Notes under the pieces: model-generated
The model's input: only the letters and a program-made list of their open reading frames with translations
Databases searched by the model: none
What the model was told of the DNA's origin: nothing
Shown: piece by piece, positions 8,788-15,757 of the stretch
Layout of the letters: every line of letters starts with the position of its first letter
Position numbering within the stretch: position 1 is the first letter of the stretch
Assembly (NCBI GenBank): GCA_964457365.1
Contig: CAYWFP010000007.1
Coordinates: forward strand, 12,578 to 76,577
DNA length: 64,000 bases
Reading direction: 5' to 3'
From: CAYWFP01 sp964457365
Lineage (GTDB): Bacteria > Planctomycetota > SZUA-567
Program-made: the position numbers and the translations under genes

Positions 8788-9600
8788 ATGAACCAGACCG
8801 TCGACCACGCCGCCAACCTCGAGATCTGGGAACTCGCCGTCGCCGGCGCGCTGATCCTGCTGGCGGGGATCATCAGCCTGGTGCTGCGGCTGGACCTGGA
8901 GAAGCGCCTGGCCGTGGCGGTGGTCCGCGTCTGTCTGCAACTGACGCTGACGGGCTTCGTGCTCAAGTACGTATTCGCCGCCGAGAACGGGGCGGTGGTG
9001 CTGCTGATCCTGCTGCTGATGCTGCTGGTGGCCGCCCGCAACGCCGTGGCCCGTCCGGGGCGCACCTACCGCGGCGCCTTCGCCCAGGCGTTTTTCACGC
9101 TGATCCTCTCGGGGCTGGTCACCGGTGCGTTCATCACCCAGGTGGTCATCCGCGTCGATCCGTGGTACGAGCCGCGCTACGTCATTCCGCTGCTGGGGAT
9201 GATCCTCGGCAACAGCCTCACCGGCATCGCCCTGGCGCTCGACCAGATGCTGCAGACGCTGGTGGAGCAGCGGCTCCGCATCGAGACCGACCTCGCGCTC
9301 GGGGCCACCCGCTGGGAGGCCGCGCGCGGCGTTATCGTCGAGTCGGTCCGCCGCGGCATGATCCCGACGATCAACTCGATGATGGTCATGGGCATCGTCT
9401 TCCTGCCGGGGATGATGACCGGGCAGATCCTCGGCGGCGAGAGCCCGCTCGGCGCGGTCAAGTACCAGATCCTGATCATGTTCGCCATCGCCGGCGCGGT
9501 CGCCCTGGGGTGCATCGGCCTGACGCTGCTGACCTACCGCCGCCTCTTCAATCACCGGCACCAGCTCGACCTGTCCATCGTCCGCACCCAGAAGAGCTGA
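8788..9600 (+). CDS. ABC transporter permease, FetB (UPF0014)-like
   Basis: A 270-aa membrane protein of the UPF0014/FetB family with about seven transmembrane helices. Recognisable family segments are RVCLQL, RTYRGAF, PLLGMILGNSLTGI, the cytosolic LALGATRWEA coupling helix and the MMTGQILGG motif. It forms a membrane exporter, probably for iron, with the ATPase immediately upstream. Length is normal. The gene ends at the first of three 21-bp GC-rich repeats. Confidence 0.9.
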   Translation: MNQTVDHAANLEIWELAVAGALILLAGIISLVLRLDLEKRLAVAVVRVCLQLTLTGFVLKYVFAAENGAVVLLILLLMLLVAARNAVARPGRTYRGAFAQAFFTLILSGLVTGAFITQVVIRVDPWYEPRYVIPLLGMILGNSLTGIALALDQMLQTLVEQRLRIETDLALGATRWEAARGVIVESVRRGMIPTINSMMVMGIVFLPGMMTGQILGGESPLGAVKYQILIMFAIAGAVALGCIGLTLLTYRRLFNHRHQLDLSIVRTQKS

Positions 9601-9741
9601 GCCCCGCGCCGGGGTCGGCAAGCCCCGCGCCGGGGTCGGCAAGCCCCGCGCCGGGGGCGAGGAGTCCCCGACAGGTTCCTGCTTCATCTGCGGCTGCAGC
9701 AGCGCCGGGGGAACCACCACGACAATCGCACCCAACCTCAT
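9588..9741 (-). other. Possible 5' remnant of a minus-strand gene
   Basis: ATG 9741 on the minus strand is preceded by AAAGGAG at ideal spacing and an AT-rich upstream region. The peptide begins MRLGAIVVVVPPALLQPQ, then runs through the three repeats (GLPTPAR units) and continues as antisense of fetB with no stop for nearly 3 kb. The good start but absent body suggests the 5' end of a lost gene, or a short unrecognised peptide gene. No function can be assigned. Confidence 0.3.
9600..9660. repeat. Three tandem 21-bp GC-rich repeats
   Basis: The unit AGCCCCGCGCCGGGGTCGGC plus A occurs in tandem from 9600, the third copy diverging after its GGGG. Each carries the short inverted repeat CCCCG-CGC-CGGGG, so three hairpins could form right after the fetB stop codon. 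No T-run follows. They may slow or end transcription, or simply be an expanded minisatellite. Confidence 0.75.
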
Positions 9742-10057
9742 TTCGGTCTCCTTTCGAAATTCTCTAACAAGTAATATTGTCATAAAAATTACCGAAAGCA
9801 AGAATAAGCGGTACAGAACTGTACTCTATAAAAAGTATAAAGTCGGGCTGGAATCCGCAAGTCTCAATGTAATAGATGCTTGCGACGTCTGTTCCGAAGC
9901 AGGAGTTCTGCTAACTTTTTTCATAATCGGCGAAGGAGGGGGTGGATTGTCGGGGGGTTCGACAAAAGCATGAGGGATGGAGCGTGCGGCATGGCGGCGC
10001 GGTTTCGTGAGGCGATTCGGGGGCGCACCGGTCTTCGCCTTCCGGAGTTGCGCGCCG
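9601..10057. other. AT-rich intergenic region after fetB
   Basis: About 450 nt between convergent genes, with composition unlike the rest of the window from 9750 to 9930. It contains the 21-bp repeats, a minus-strand ATG with a strong ribosome site (9741), a GTACAG-AA-CTGTAC inverted repeat (9811-9824) and, on the plus strand, a short hairpin AGCAG-GAGTT-CTGCT followed shortly by six T near 9897-9922. No recognised gene lies here. Confidence 0.6.
9811..9824. promoter_or_regulatory. GTACAG-AA-CTGTAC inverted repeat
   Basis: Two perfect 6-bp arms separated by AA, within the AT-rich spacer and about 70 nt upstream of the minus-strand ATG 9741. It has the size of a dimeric-repressor operator. 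The arm plus AA (GTACAGAA) also occurs at 1733-1740 at the edge of the lexA box. Binding is not demonstrated. Confidence 0.4.
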
Positions 10058-11023
10058 TTACTCCGCCTTGCGGAAGGTCAATATCTCGCCGTCGGGATCG
10101 GCGTAGCCGAGGCGTTTGCGGCCGGCGGCGGCGAGGCGGATGCCGCTCCAGCCGTTGAGGTTGCCGGTGTCGAAGCGGACGGTGAAGACGGCTTCGCCCT
10201 CGCCGTCGTGACGTCGCACGCGGAGTTTGTCGCCGGCGCGGAGATCTGCCGGCAGGTCCGGGTAGGTCGGGTCGAGACAGCAGCCGTCCGCGCCGAGAAG
10301 TCCGACCTGGTCCTTGCGGGCTTTCATCAGGACCGCCCGGCCGACGGCGGGGTCGCGCCCGGCGAGGTCGGCCTCGACCGCGCGCCCGAGAGCGATAGGC
10401 TCGGTCCTGGGCTTGTAGTGCCGCGTCGACCAGTGGTAGGCGACCGGTCGCCCGCGGGCGTCGACGCGAAACCACATGGTGCCGACGCCAACGCCGGTGG
10501 TTCCCTCGGGGCGGGTGTCGTCGCCGTGGGGGCCGGTGGTGGCGTCGAAGATCCGCACGCGCACGGTGCCGTCGCTCTCGCGGACCGGTTTTTCCAGTAT
10601 CATGACGATGTGGCCGGTGTTGCCCTTCTCCGGCAGCACCTCGCGTCGCCAGGCGATGAAGTCGCCCGGCAGCGCGTCGACCACCCGCGGCACGGCCTCC
10701 CAGCCCGGGACTGGGGTATTGCGCGCGCACGCGAAGATCGCGGTGAAGTCGACCGCGCGCGGGCGGCTCTTGCCGCGGCCGACCGGCACCGCCGCCAGCG
10801 ACCACGACGCGGCGGAGCGCAACAGGTAGGCCGCGAGCCCGGAGCAGTCGAGGCGGTAGCGCCCGGCCTTCTCGTCGACCTCGGGCGTGTGGTCGTAGGC
10901 CGTCTCGCGCAGGTTCTTCAATACGTTCTCGGCGGCGGCGAGGACGCGCGCGCGCGGTTCGGCGGCGACGACAGAGCCGGTGACGGCACAGAAGAGCGCG
11001 GCGAGGAGGAGGCGTTTTTTCAC
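10058..11023 (-). CDS. Exported NlpC/P60-like protein
   Basis: A 321-aa protein with a typical signal peptide (MKKRLLLAAL...VVA, about 20 residues). Residues 25-200 resemble NlpC/P60 or CHAP-like cysteine peptidases acting on peptidoglycan peptides: candidate nucleophile Cys60 in RLDCSG and candidate His138 in NTGHIVMI. The remaining ~120 residues are an unrecognised C-terminal domain. The start is GTG 11023, overlapping the stop of the glycosidase gene by 4 nt (GTGA), with AAGGAG upstream. It is the last gene of the envelope cluster. Distant family assignment, no substrate evidence. Confidence 0.7.
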   Translation of the reverse strand: MKKRLLLAALFCAVTGSVVAAEPRARVLAAAENVLKNLRETAYDHTPEVDEKAGRYRLDCSGLAAYLLRSAASWSLAAVPVGRGKSRPRAVDFTAIFACARNTPVPGWEAVPRVVDALPGDFIAWRREVLPEKGNTGHIVMILEKPVRESDGTVRVRIFDATTGPHGDDTRPEGTTGVGVGTMWFRVDARGRPVAYHWSTRHYKPRTEPIALGRAVEADLAGRDPAVGRAVLMKARKDQVGLLGADGCCLDPTYPDLPADLRAGDKLRVRRHDGEGEAVFTVRFDTGNLNGWSGIRLAAAGRKRLGYADPDGEILTFRKAE

Positions 11024-12801
11024 TTCTGCTCCTTGCGGGTGCTGCGCAGACGCGCGGCGAGGTCGCGCTCCACGCGCGGCACCTTGAGCACCATCCTCCC
11101 CCGCGGCGCCGGGAGCAGCTCCCGCGCCATGACCTCGGCCGCGTACGGGTCGAACCACTCGATGGCGTACTCGCCGGACGGGAAGTCCGCGAACTGGAGC
11201 TTCAGACCGGAGAAGGGCTGCACCGGCCGGCGCAGGCGGATGCGGTCGTACCAGCGGTTGCTCAGGTTCTGCACCCAGAGAAGAATCTCGTCCTCGGCCC
11301 GCAGGGCGAGCACGCGCACGGTCTTCGACTCCACGCGCATGGGAACGAACCGCTTGGTCCAGTCGACGCCCTCGAGAAAGGTCGAGAGTCCGCGGTAGTG
11401 ATCGTAGAGGTCGTTCTTCCCGATATAGTTGTCCCACCACCAGAACATCGGCGTCCCGGCCGCGCCGCTCATGGCGCCGGCCCAGAGCGCGTTGTGCAGG
11501 GCGATGCCGCGCGGGTCGTCGGGGTTGAGCGGGCTGGTCTGGCCTTCGCCGACGTAGCCGTACTCGCCCAGGAAGGCGGGCTTGCCGTAGCCGGAGACGA
11601 GGCGGTAGCCGTACAGGGCGAAGGCGGCCGCGTCGCGCTCGAGGTCGGAGCTCATCAGCACCGGGCGGTTGATGTAGGAGTGGTACTGGACGAAGCCGAT
11701 GTGCGGATCCTCCCAGAGCGCGGGCCAGCTCGTATGCATGCCGAGGCTGGTGCCGATCATATGCCGGTGCGGATCGAGCGCGCGCAGGTGCGCGGCGGTC
11801 TCGCGCGTCCAGGGAATCAGGATGTTGCCGCGGATGCGGTCGTCCTCGAGCGAGGCGGTGCCGCCGAGGGTGTAATTCATCTCGTTCCACAGCTCCCAGC
11901 CCAGGAGCGAGGCGTGCGCGCCGTAACGCCCGACGAGGTACCTGAGCCGTGCGCGGTACTGCCGTTTGGCCGAGTCGCCGGTGAACCAGTATTCCTTCCG
12001 GGTGCACGGTCCGCCGTTGACGGGATTGAAGGGCGAGCGGTCCCAGTGGTGGACGAAGTCGTAGAAGTTGTCGAGGCAGAGGAGGACGTAAATGTCGCGC
12101 TCGCCCGCGGCGGTCAGGACCCGGTCGAGCCGCCAGGCGTCCTCGAGGTCGATTTCGTACGGGGTCTTCGTCTGCAGCGAGAGGCTCCACGAGCAGGTCC
12201 AGATACGCGCGTAGTTCTCGCCCGCGGCGGCCATCTTCTCGAAGTAGCCGTCGAAGCCGTAGGTGCCGCGGTGCTCCTCGACCCAGCAGAGGTTGTGCCC
12301 GAGCGCGAAGTAGCCCTCGCCGTTGTCGAAGACGAAGCGCGCGGGCAGATCCGGGTTGAGGCGCAGAAAGCCGCGCGCGCCCGGCGCCGGCTCCCCGGCG
12401 ACGAAGGACGTCTCGGCGACCGTCACGGGCGGACCGCCGTCCCGGCGCAGGGTTACGCGGACGAGGTGGCGGCCATGATGGATCGGCGTATAGCGCAGGC
12501 GCCATTCCGGCGCGCCCGCGGGCGTCAGCACCTCGGCTTCGCCGCGCCGGTCGCGGGTATAGTCGCGGAAGAGAAAGCCCGGCAGGACGACCGTCTCCAG
12601 CGTCGGGAGGGTGATCGTCGCGTCGAGGCGGAATGATCCCGGATCGAACGCGGCGGTACCGGCGGGAACGTCGAGCTCGGGCAGGCGCGCCTCCCAGCGG
12701 GAGTAGACGGCGACGGTCTCGGGAGCCCGGAGCGGCGTCTGGGCCGCGGCGCAGAGTTCGCCGATCACCAGGATCGGAAGGAGACGGAAGAGCCAGACCA
12801 A
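11020..12801 (-). CDS. Exported glycoside hydrolase with DUF5060-like N-domain
   Basis: About 593 aa with a hydrophobic export signal. Residues ~30-140 resemble DUF5060, a beta-sandwich found ahead of GH5-like catalytic domains. The rest is a TIM-barrel glycosidase: WELWNEMN near residue 304 supplies the likely acid/base Glu, and FLGEYGY near 414 the likely nucleophile. The polysaccharide substrate is unknown; mannan or cellulose-type beta-glycans are typical for such clans. No ATG is available. TTG 12801 is 6 nt after GGAG, while TTG 12807 directly abuts it, so I prefer 12801. It begins 15 nt after the pseudopilin stop and overlaps the NlpC gene. Confidence 0.78.
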   Translation of the reverse strand: MVWLFRLLPILVIGELCAAAQTPLRAPETVAVYSRWEARLPELDVPAGTAAFDPGSFRLDATITLPTLETVVLPGFLFRDYTRDRRGEAEVLTPAGAPEWRLRYTPIHHGRHLVRVTLRRDGGPPVTVAETSFVAGEPAPGARGFLRLNPDLPARFVFDNGEGYFALGHNLCWVEEHRGTYGFDGYFEKMAAAGENYARIWTCSWSLSLQTKTPYEIDLEDAWRLDRVLTAAGERDIYVLLCLDNFYDFVHHWDRSPFNPVNGGPCTRKEYWFTGDSAKRQYRARLRYLVGRYGAHASLLGWELWNEMNYTLGGTASLEDDRIRGNILIPWTRETAAHLRALDPHRHMIGTSLGMHTSWPALWEDPHIGFVQYHSYINRPVLMSSDLERDAAAFALYGYRLVSGYGKPAFLGEYGYVGEGQTSPLNPDDPRGIALHNALWAGAMSGAAGTPMFWWWDNYIGKNDLYDHYRGLSTFLEGVDWTKRFVPMRVESKTVRVLALRAEDEILLWVQNLSNRWYDRIRLRRPVQPFSGLKLQFADFPSGEYAIEWFDPYAAEVMARELLPAPRGRMVLKVPRVERDLAARLRSTRKEQK

Positions 12802-12816
12802 GATCAACTCCTGCGC

Positions 12817-13557
12817 CTAATCGATCGGATACCAGGGATGCGGATACGAATCGCTGATGTTGTGATTGATGCGCAGGTTCATGACGCGCTGGTCGCTGTA
12901 CTTGTTGCCCGCCGGCGGATCCTCCTTGTTGTAGAGCGTGCCGTCGGGGTTGGGCTCGATATGATGATAACAGCGGACGACCGGGGTGAACGGCCCCATC
13001 TTGGTGCCGCCGAACTCCGGCTTGGCGGTGGCGACGCGCATCTCCTGGTCCTTGACCTGCTGCCAGGTGTACTGGTCGGCGCAGGCTTCGCCGGTGTCGC
13101 CGTCGCCGTCGATGTCGTAGTCGTCGGTGGTGTACCAGGAGCACTTGGCGCAGTTGAACTCGTAGAGGTAGCTGCAGGCGTCGATATCGCCGCGCAGGGC
13201 CAGGGCCGCGGCGTCGGCGGTGCAGGAGGCGGTGTCGTCGGCCTCGGTGAGCTGGATGGCGGCGGCGACCCAGTCGGGGCGGCAGCCCTCGGTGCCGCGG
13301 CTGCCGTCGAGCGGGCAGAGGAAGACCTGGTCGTTCAGCTCCGGCAGGGCGCTCAGCCACGGCGCCCAGTTGCCCTGCCAATCGGACTTGTACATCTCCA
13401 GCGATTTGTCGAACTGCGATAGGTTGTTCTTGCAGCCGGCGATGCGCCCGGCGCGGCGCGCGTTGACGATGGCGACGGTGATGACCGTCATCAGCACCGC
13501 GACGATGGCGATAACCACCATCATCTCGATGAGGGTGAAGGCCCGGCGATTCTTCAT
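12817..13557 (-). CDS. Type II/IV-like pseudopilin with Asp-rich loop
   Basis: A 246-aa pseudopilin. The class III signal is KNRRA|FTLIEMM followed by a ~20-residue hydrophobic helix with Glu at +5; the residue before the cleavage site is Ala where Gly is usual. The periplasmic part contains nine Cys and an Asp-rich loop DIDGDGDTGEA resembling an EF-hand/dockerin calcium site. Late His/Tyr/Pro-rich segments recall the planctomycete DUF1559-type pilins. ATG 13557 has GGAGG 7 nt upstream and overlaps the TPR gene by 4 nt. No secretion ATPase or outer-membrane secretin gene lies nearby. Confidence 0.88.
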   Translation of the reverse strand: MKNRRAFTLIEMMVVIAIVAVLMTVITVAIVNARRAGRIAGCKNNLSQFDKSLEMYKSDWQGNWAPWLSALPELNDQVFLCPLDGSRGTEGCRPDWVAAAIQLTEADDTASCTADAAALALRGDIDACSYLYEFNCAKCSWYTTDDYDIDGDGDTGEACADQYTWQQVKDQEMRVATAKPEFGGTKMGPFTPVVRCYHHIEPNPDGTLYNKEDPPAGNKYSDQRVMNLRINHNISDSYPHPWYPID

Positions 13558-14411
13558 GGCGATTCCTCCGCATTGGCCGCGCGCGCGTAGGCGCGGTAGT
13601 GTTCGAGGTAGACGTCCAGGCCGGCCCCGTCGGCGCGGGCGAGCGCCTCGCGCTGGACGCGCAGGGCCTGCTCGTAACGGCCGTTGACGTGGTAGCAGTG
13701 CGCCAGCGTGTCCAGCAGGTGCGGCGTCCGGGAGTTCTCCGGGCGGCGCATGATCATGCGCTTGGCCAGGCGCAGCGCGCGCGCCTTCTCCGCCGCGGTG
13801 GCGTCGGCGAGCGAGGCGAGCATGTACGCGAGGTTGTTCTCCAGTTCCGTCAGGCGGATCTCCTGGTACGGCTCGACGAAGCGCTCGTGCGTGCGCACGT
13901 CCTCGATCAGGTCGTCGAAGACCGGCAGGTCGCGGCGGGCTTCGCCGGGGCGGCCGAGTTCGACGAGGAAGTCGCAGCGCATGAGGCGCAGCTCCCGCGC
14001 CAGCGGCTCGGCGAGCGCGTCTTCCGCGAGCGCCAGCCGAACCTGGGCGAGCCCCTCCTCCAGGTACGCCCGCCGCTGCGGCAGGCGTTCGGCGGCGATG
14101 CGGTAGAGCGAGCCCAGCATCAGGTGCACGCGCGGATCCGGCCAGACCAGCTCGCCCGCGCGGATGCGTTCGACCTCGGCGCGGAAGCGGTCGGGGTCGG
14201 TCTCGGCCCGGGCGGCGACGATGGCGTGCTGCAGCTTGTCGAGGCGGTAGCCGTCGTACAACAGGCGCGAGCCCCGCCCCGCGCCGGTGGCGAGCAGCAC
14301 CACCAGCATCGAGCCGACCAGCAGCTTCAGCGGCTCGGGCACCCGCCAGGCCACCGGCGGCAGGCCCAGCTCGGCGCGGTATTTCTCGATATCGATCGTC
14401 CACTCGCTCAT
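13554..14411 (-). CDS. Membrane-anchored TPR-like protein
   Basis: A 285-aa protein with a ~30-residue cytosolic N-terminus, one transmembrane helix (about 29-46, LLVGSMLVVLLATGA) and an extracytoplasmic alpha-helical part built of TPR-like pairs; the last (HLLDTLAHCYHVNGRYEQAL) is the clearest. TPR domains mediate protein contacts, so it may be a scaffold for the surrounding pseudopilin and exported proteins. It overlaps the pseudopilin start by 4 nt. It begins 4 nt after the TGA that ends the read-through frame of the upstream gene. Function otherwise unknown. Confidence 0.75.
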   Translation of the reverse strand: MSEWTIDIEKYRAELGLPPVAWRVPEPLKLLVGSMLVVLLATGAGRGSRLLYDGYRLDKLQHAIVAARAETDPDRFRAEVERIRAGELVWPDPRVHLMLGSLYRIAAERLPQRRAYLEEGLAQVRLALAEDALAEPLARELRLMRCDFLVELGRPGEARRDLPVFDDLIEDVRTHERFVEPYQEIRLTELENNLAYMLASLADATAAEKARALRLAKRMIMRRPENSRTPHLLDTLAHCYHVNGRYEQALRVQREALARADGAGLDVYLEHYRAYARAANAEESP

Positions 14412-14415
14412 GTTC

Positions 14416-15747
14416 TCACTCGATCGTGACGTCCTTCTCGCCGACGAGGTCTCCGTAGAGTTCTGTCGTCCAGATGACGCGAACCTTCAGGATGTCGCCG
14501 GGGCGTACGGTGGGGGGAATACCCGCCGAGTATTCGCAGGTGCCGCCTCAACCGTACTCCATGTTGCCGCTCAAAACCGGTTTCTTCGGCCGATCGGGCG
14601 AGAAGACCTCCACCCGCGGCGCGGTGCGCGCGTGCAGCTTGCCGTTCTCGTCGCGGGCGGCGAAGCGGACGAAGACCAGGTCCGCGGCCGTCTTGGTCTC
14701 CTGGCTCACGCGCAGGATGCGCGCGTTGCCGAAGCCCTTGGCGGCGAGGGCGACGACGTTCAAAGTCGGCTTGGGGAGCGTCAGCGTCAGCGTCTTGCCC
14801 GGCTCCAGCAGCAGCGCCTGCTTGGAGACGAACCGCGCCAGGATCGTTTCGCCCAGCAGCAGCGCGCCCTCGTAGAGGTTGCGCTCGCCGGCGGGGACCA
14901 CCGCCGGGAGGCGCGGCAGCGGCGTCTCGACGACGAAAGCGTCCTCGATCGGCGCGCCCTTGGCCCCGAGGCAGAGATAGGCGACGGCTTTCTCCGGCAC
15001 CTTCAGGCCTTCGAGCGCCAGGTCGATGCGGCCGGCGGGCAGTTCCGCGCGCTCGAGCGTCAACCGCGAGAGGTCCTTTGCCCGCGCGGTGCGGTAGAAG
15101 CGCTCGCCCACCGCCAGCCACTTGTGCAGCATCATCATTTCGCGCGGGTCGGCCTCCGGGCCGATATCGAACTCGCCGTCGCCGTCGATATCCAGAAAGA
15201 GCGCGTAGCGGCGGTAGTAGACGCGGTCGTAGTTGAGCTGCAGCACCGCCGCGCGCGCGGGCGTGCCGTCGACGTCCACCATGCCTTCGTGCCAGGCGAG
15301 CGGAAAGAGGCGCACCTCGCGCTCCTCGAAGACGCGGACGGCGAAGCGGTAGGTGCGGCCGTAGAGGGCGAGCCGCGCCAGCGCCACGTCCGTGGCGGTC
15401 TCGAAGGTCAGCACCGGGTCGTTGGTCAGGTCGCGGTCGACGTTGGCGTCGAGGATCAGCTTGTTGCGCAGCCACCGCCCCTCGGCGCCGCGGTAGAGGA
15501 CGAAGCTGACGCCGTCGTAGGGGGTGAGGATGCCGACGAGCGGGTCGACCAAGTCCGGCGGCAGCGTCACCTTCACCGGCAGTTCCTTCACGACCGTGCC
15601 GCGGAGCTGCCCGGCCTCGGTCTGCTCGAGGACGTTGCCGGCAATGCGCCCCGGCTTCAACGCGCCGCTTGCCGGCTTCTCTTTCTCGCCCGCGAGCGCG
15701 GAGGCGCAGAGAAGCAGGCAGACGAAGAGCGGCGGGTGCGGGCGCAT
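14416..15747 (-). CDS. Exported Asp-rich protein with in-frame UGA (candidate selenoprotein)
   Basis: The frame runs from ATG 15747 with an N-terminal signal peptide (cleavage near SALA-GEK). It contains two calcium-loop-like segments, DANVDRDLTND and DIDGDGEFDIG, and has no recognised family. At codon 400 (14548-14550) a TGA interrupts it. The same frame then continues for 43 sensible, GC3-rich codons (GGTCEYSAG...) to a TGA at 14416, only 4 nt before the next gene. The context is YG-UGA-GGTC, as expected for a Cys/Sec pair. A hairpin begins 12 nt after the UGA. Without read-through the protein is 399 aa (14548-15747). A nonsense mutation or sequencing error is the main alternative. Confidence 0.7.
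14517..14535 (-). promoter_or_regulatory. Candidate bacterial SECIS hairpin
   Basis: On the minus strand GAATACTC (14535-14528), loop GGC (14527-14525) and GGGTATTC (14524-14517) form an 8-bp stem including one U-G wobble. The apical loop starts with GG and lies 20 nt after the in-frame UGA. Published bacterial SECIS models expect a loop 16-37 nt after the UGA with a G in its first two positions, so it fits. The structure was folded by eye, and a bulged U is not obvious. Confidence 0.45.
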
Positions 15748-15757
15748 GCGTTTCCTT

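Noticed and set aside
10058..13573. 1171-codon minus-strand frame covering the pilin, glycosidase and NlpC region
   Set aside because: Only its last 321 codons (from GTG 11023) are real; the rest is an out-of-frame reading of the glycosidase and pilin genes.
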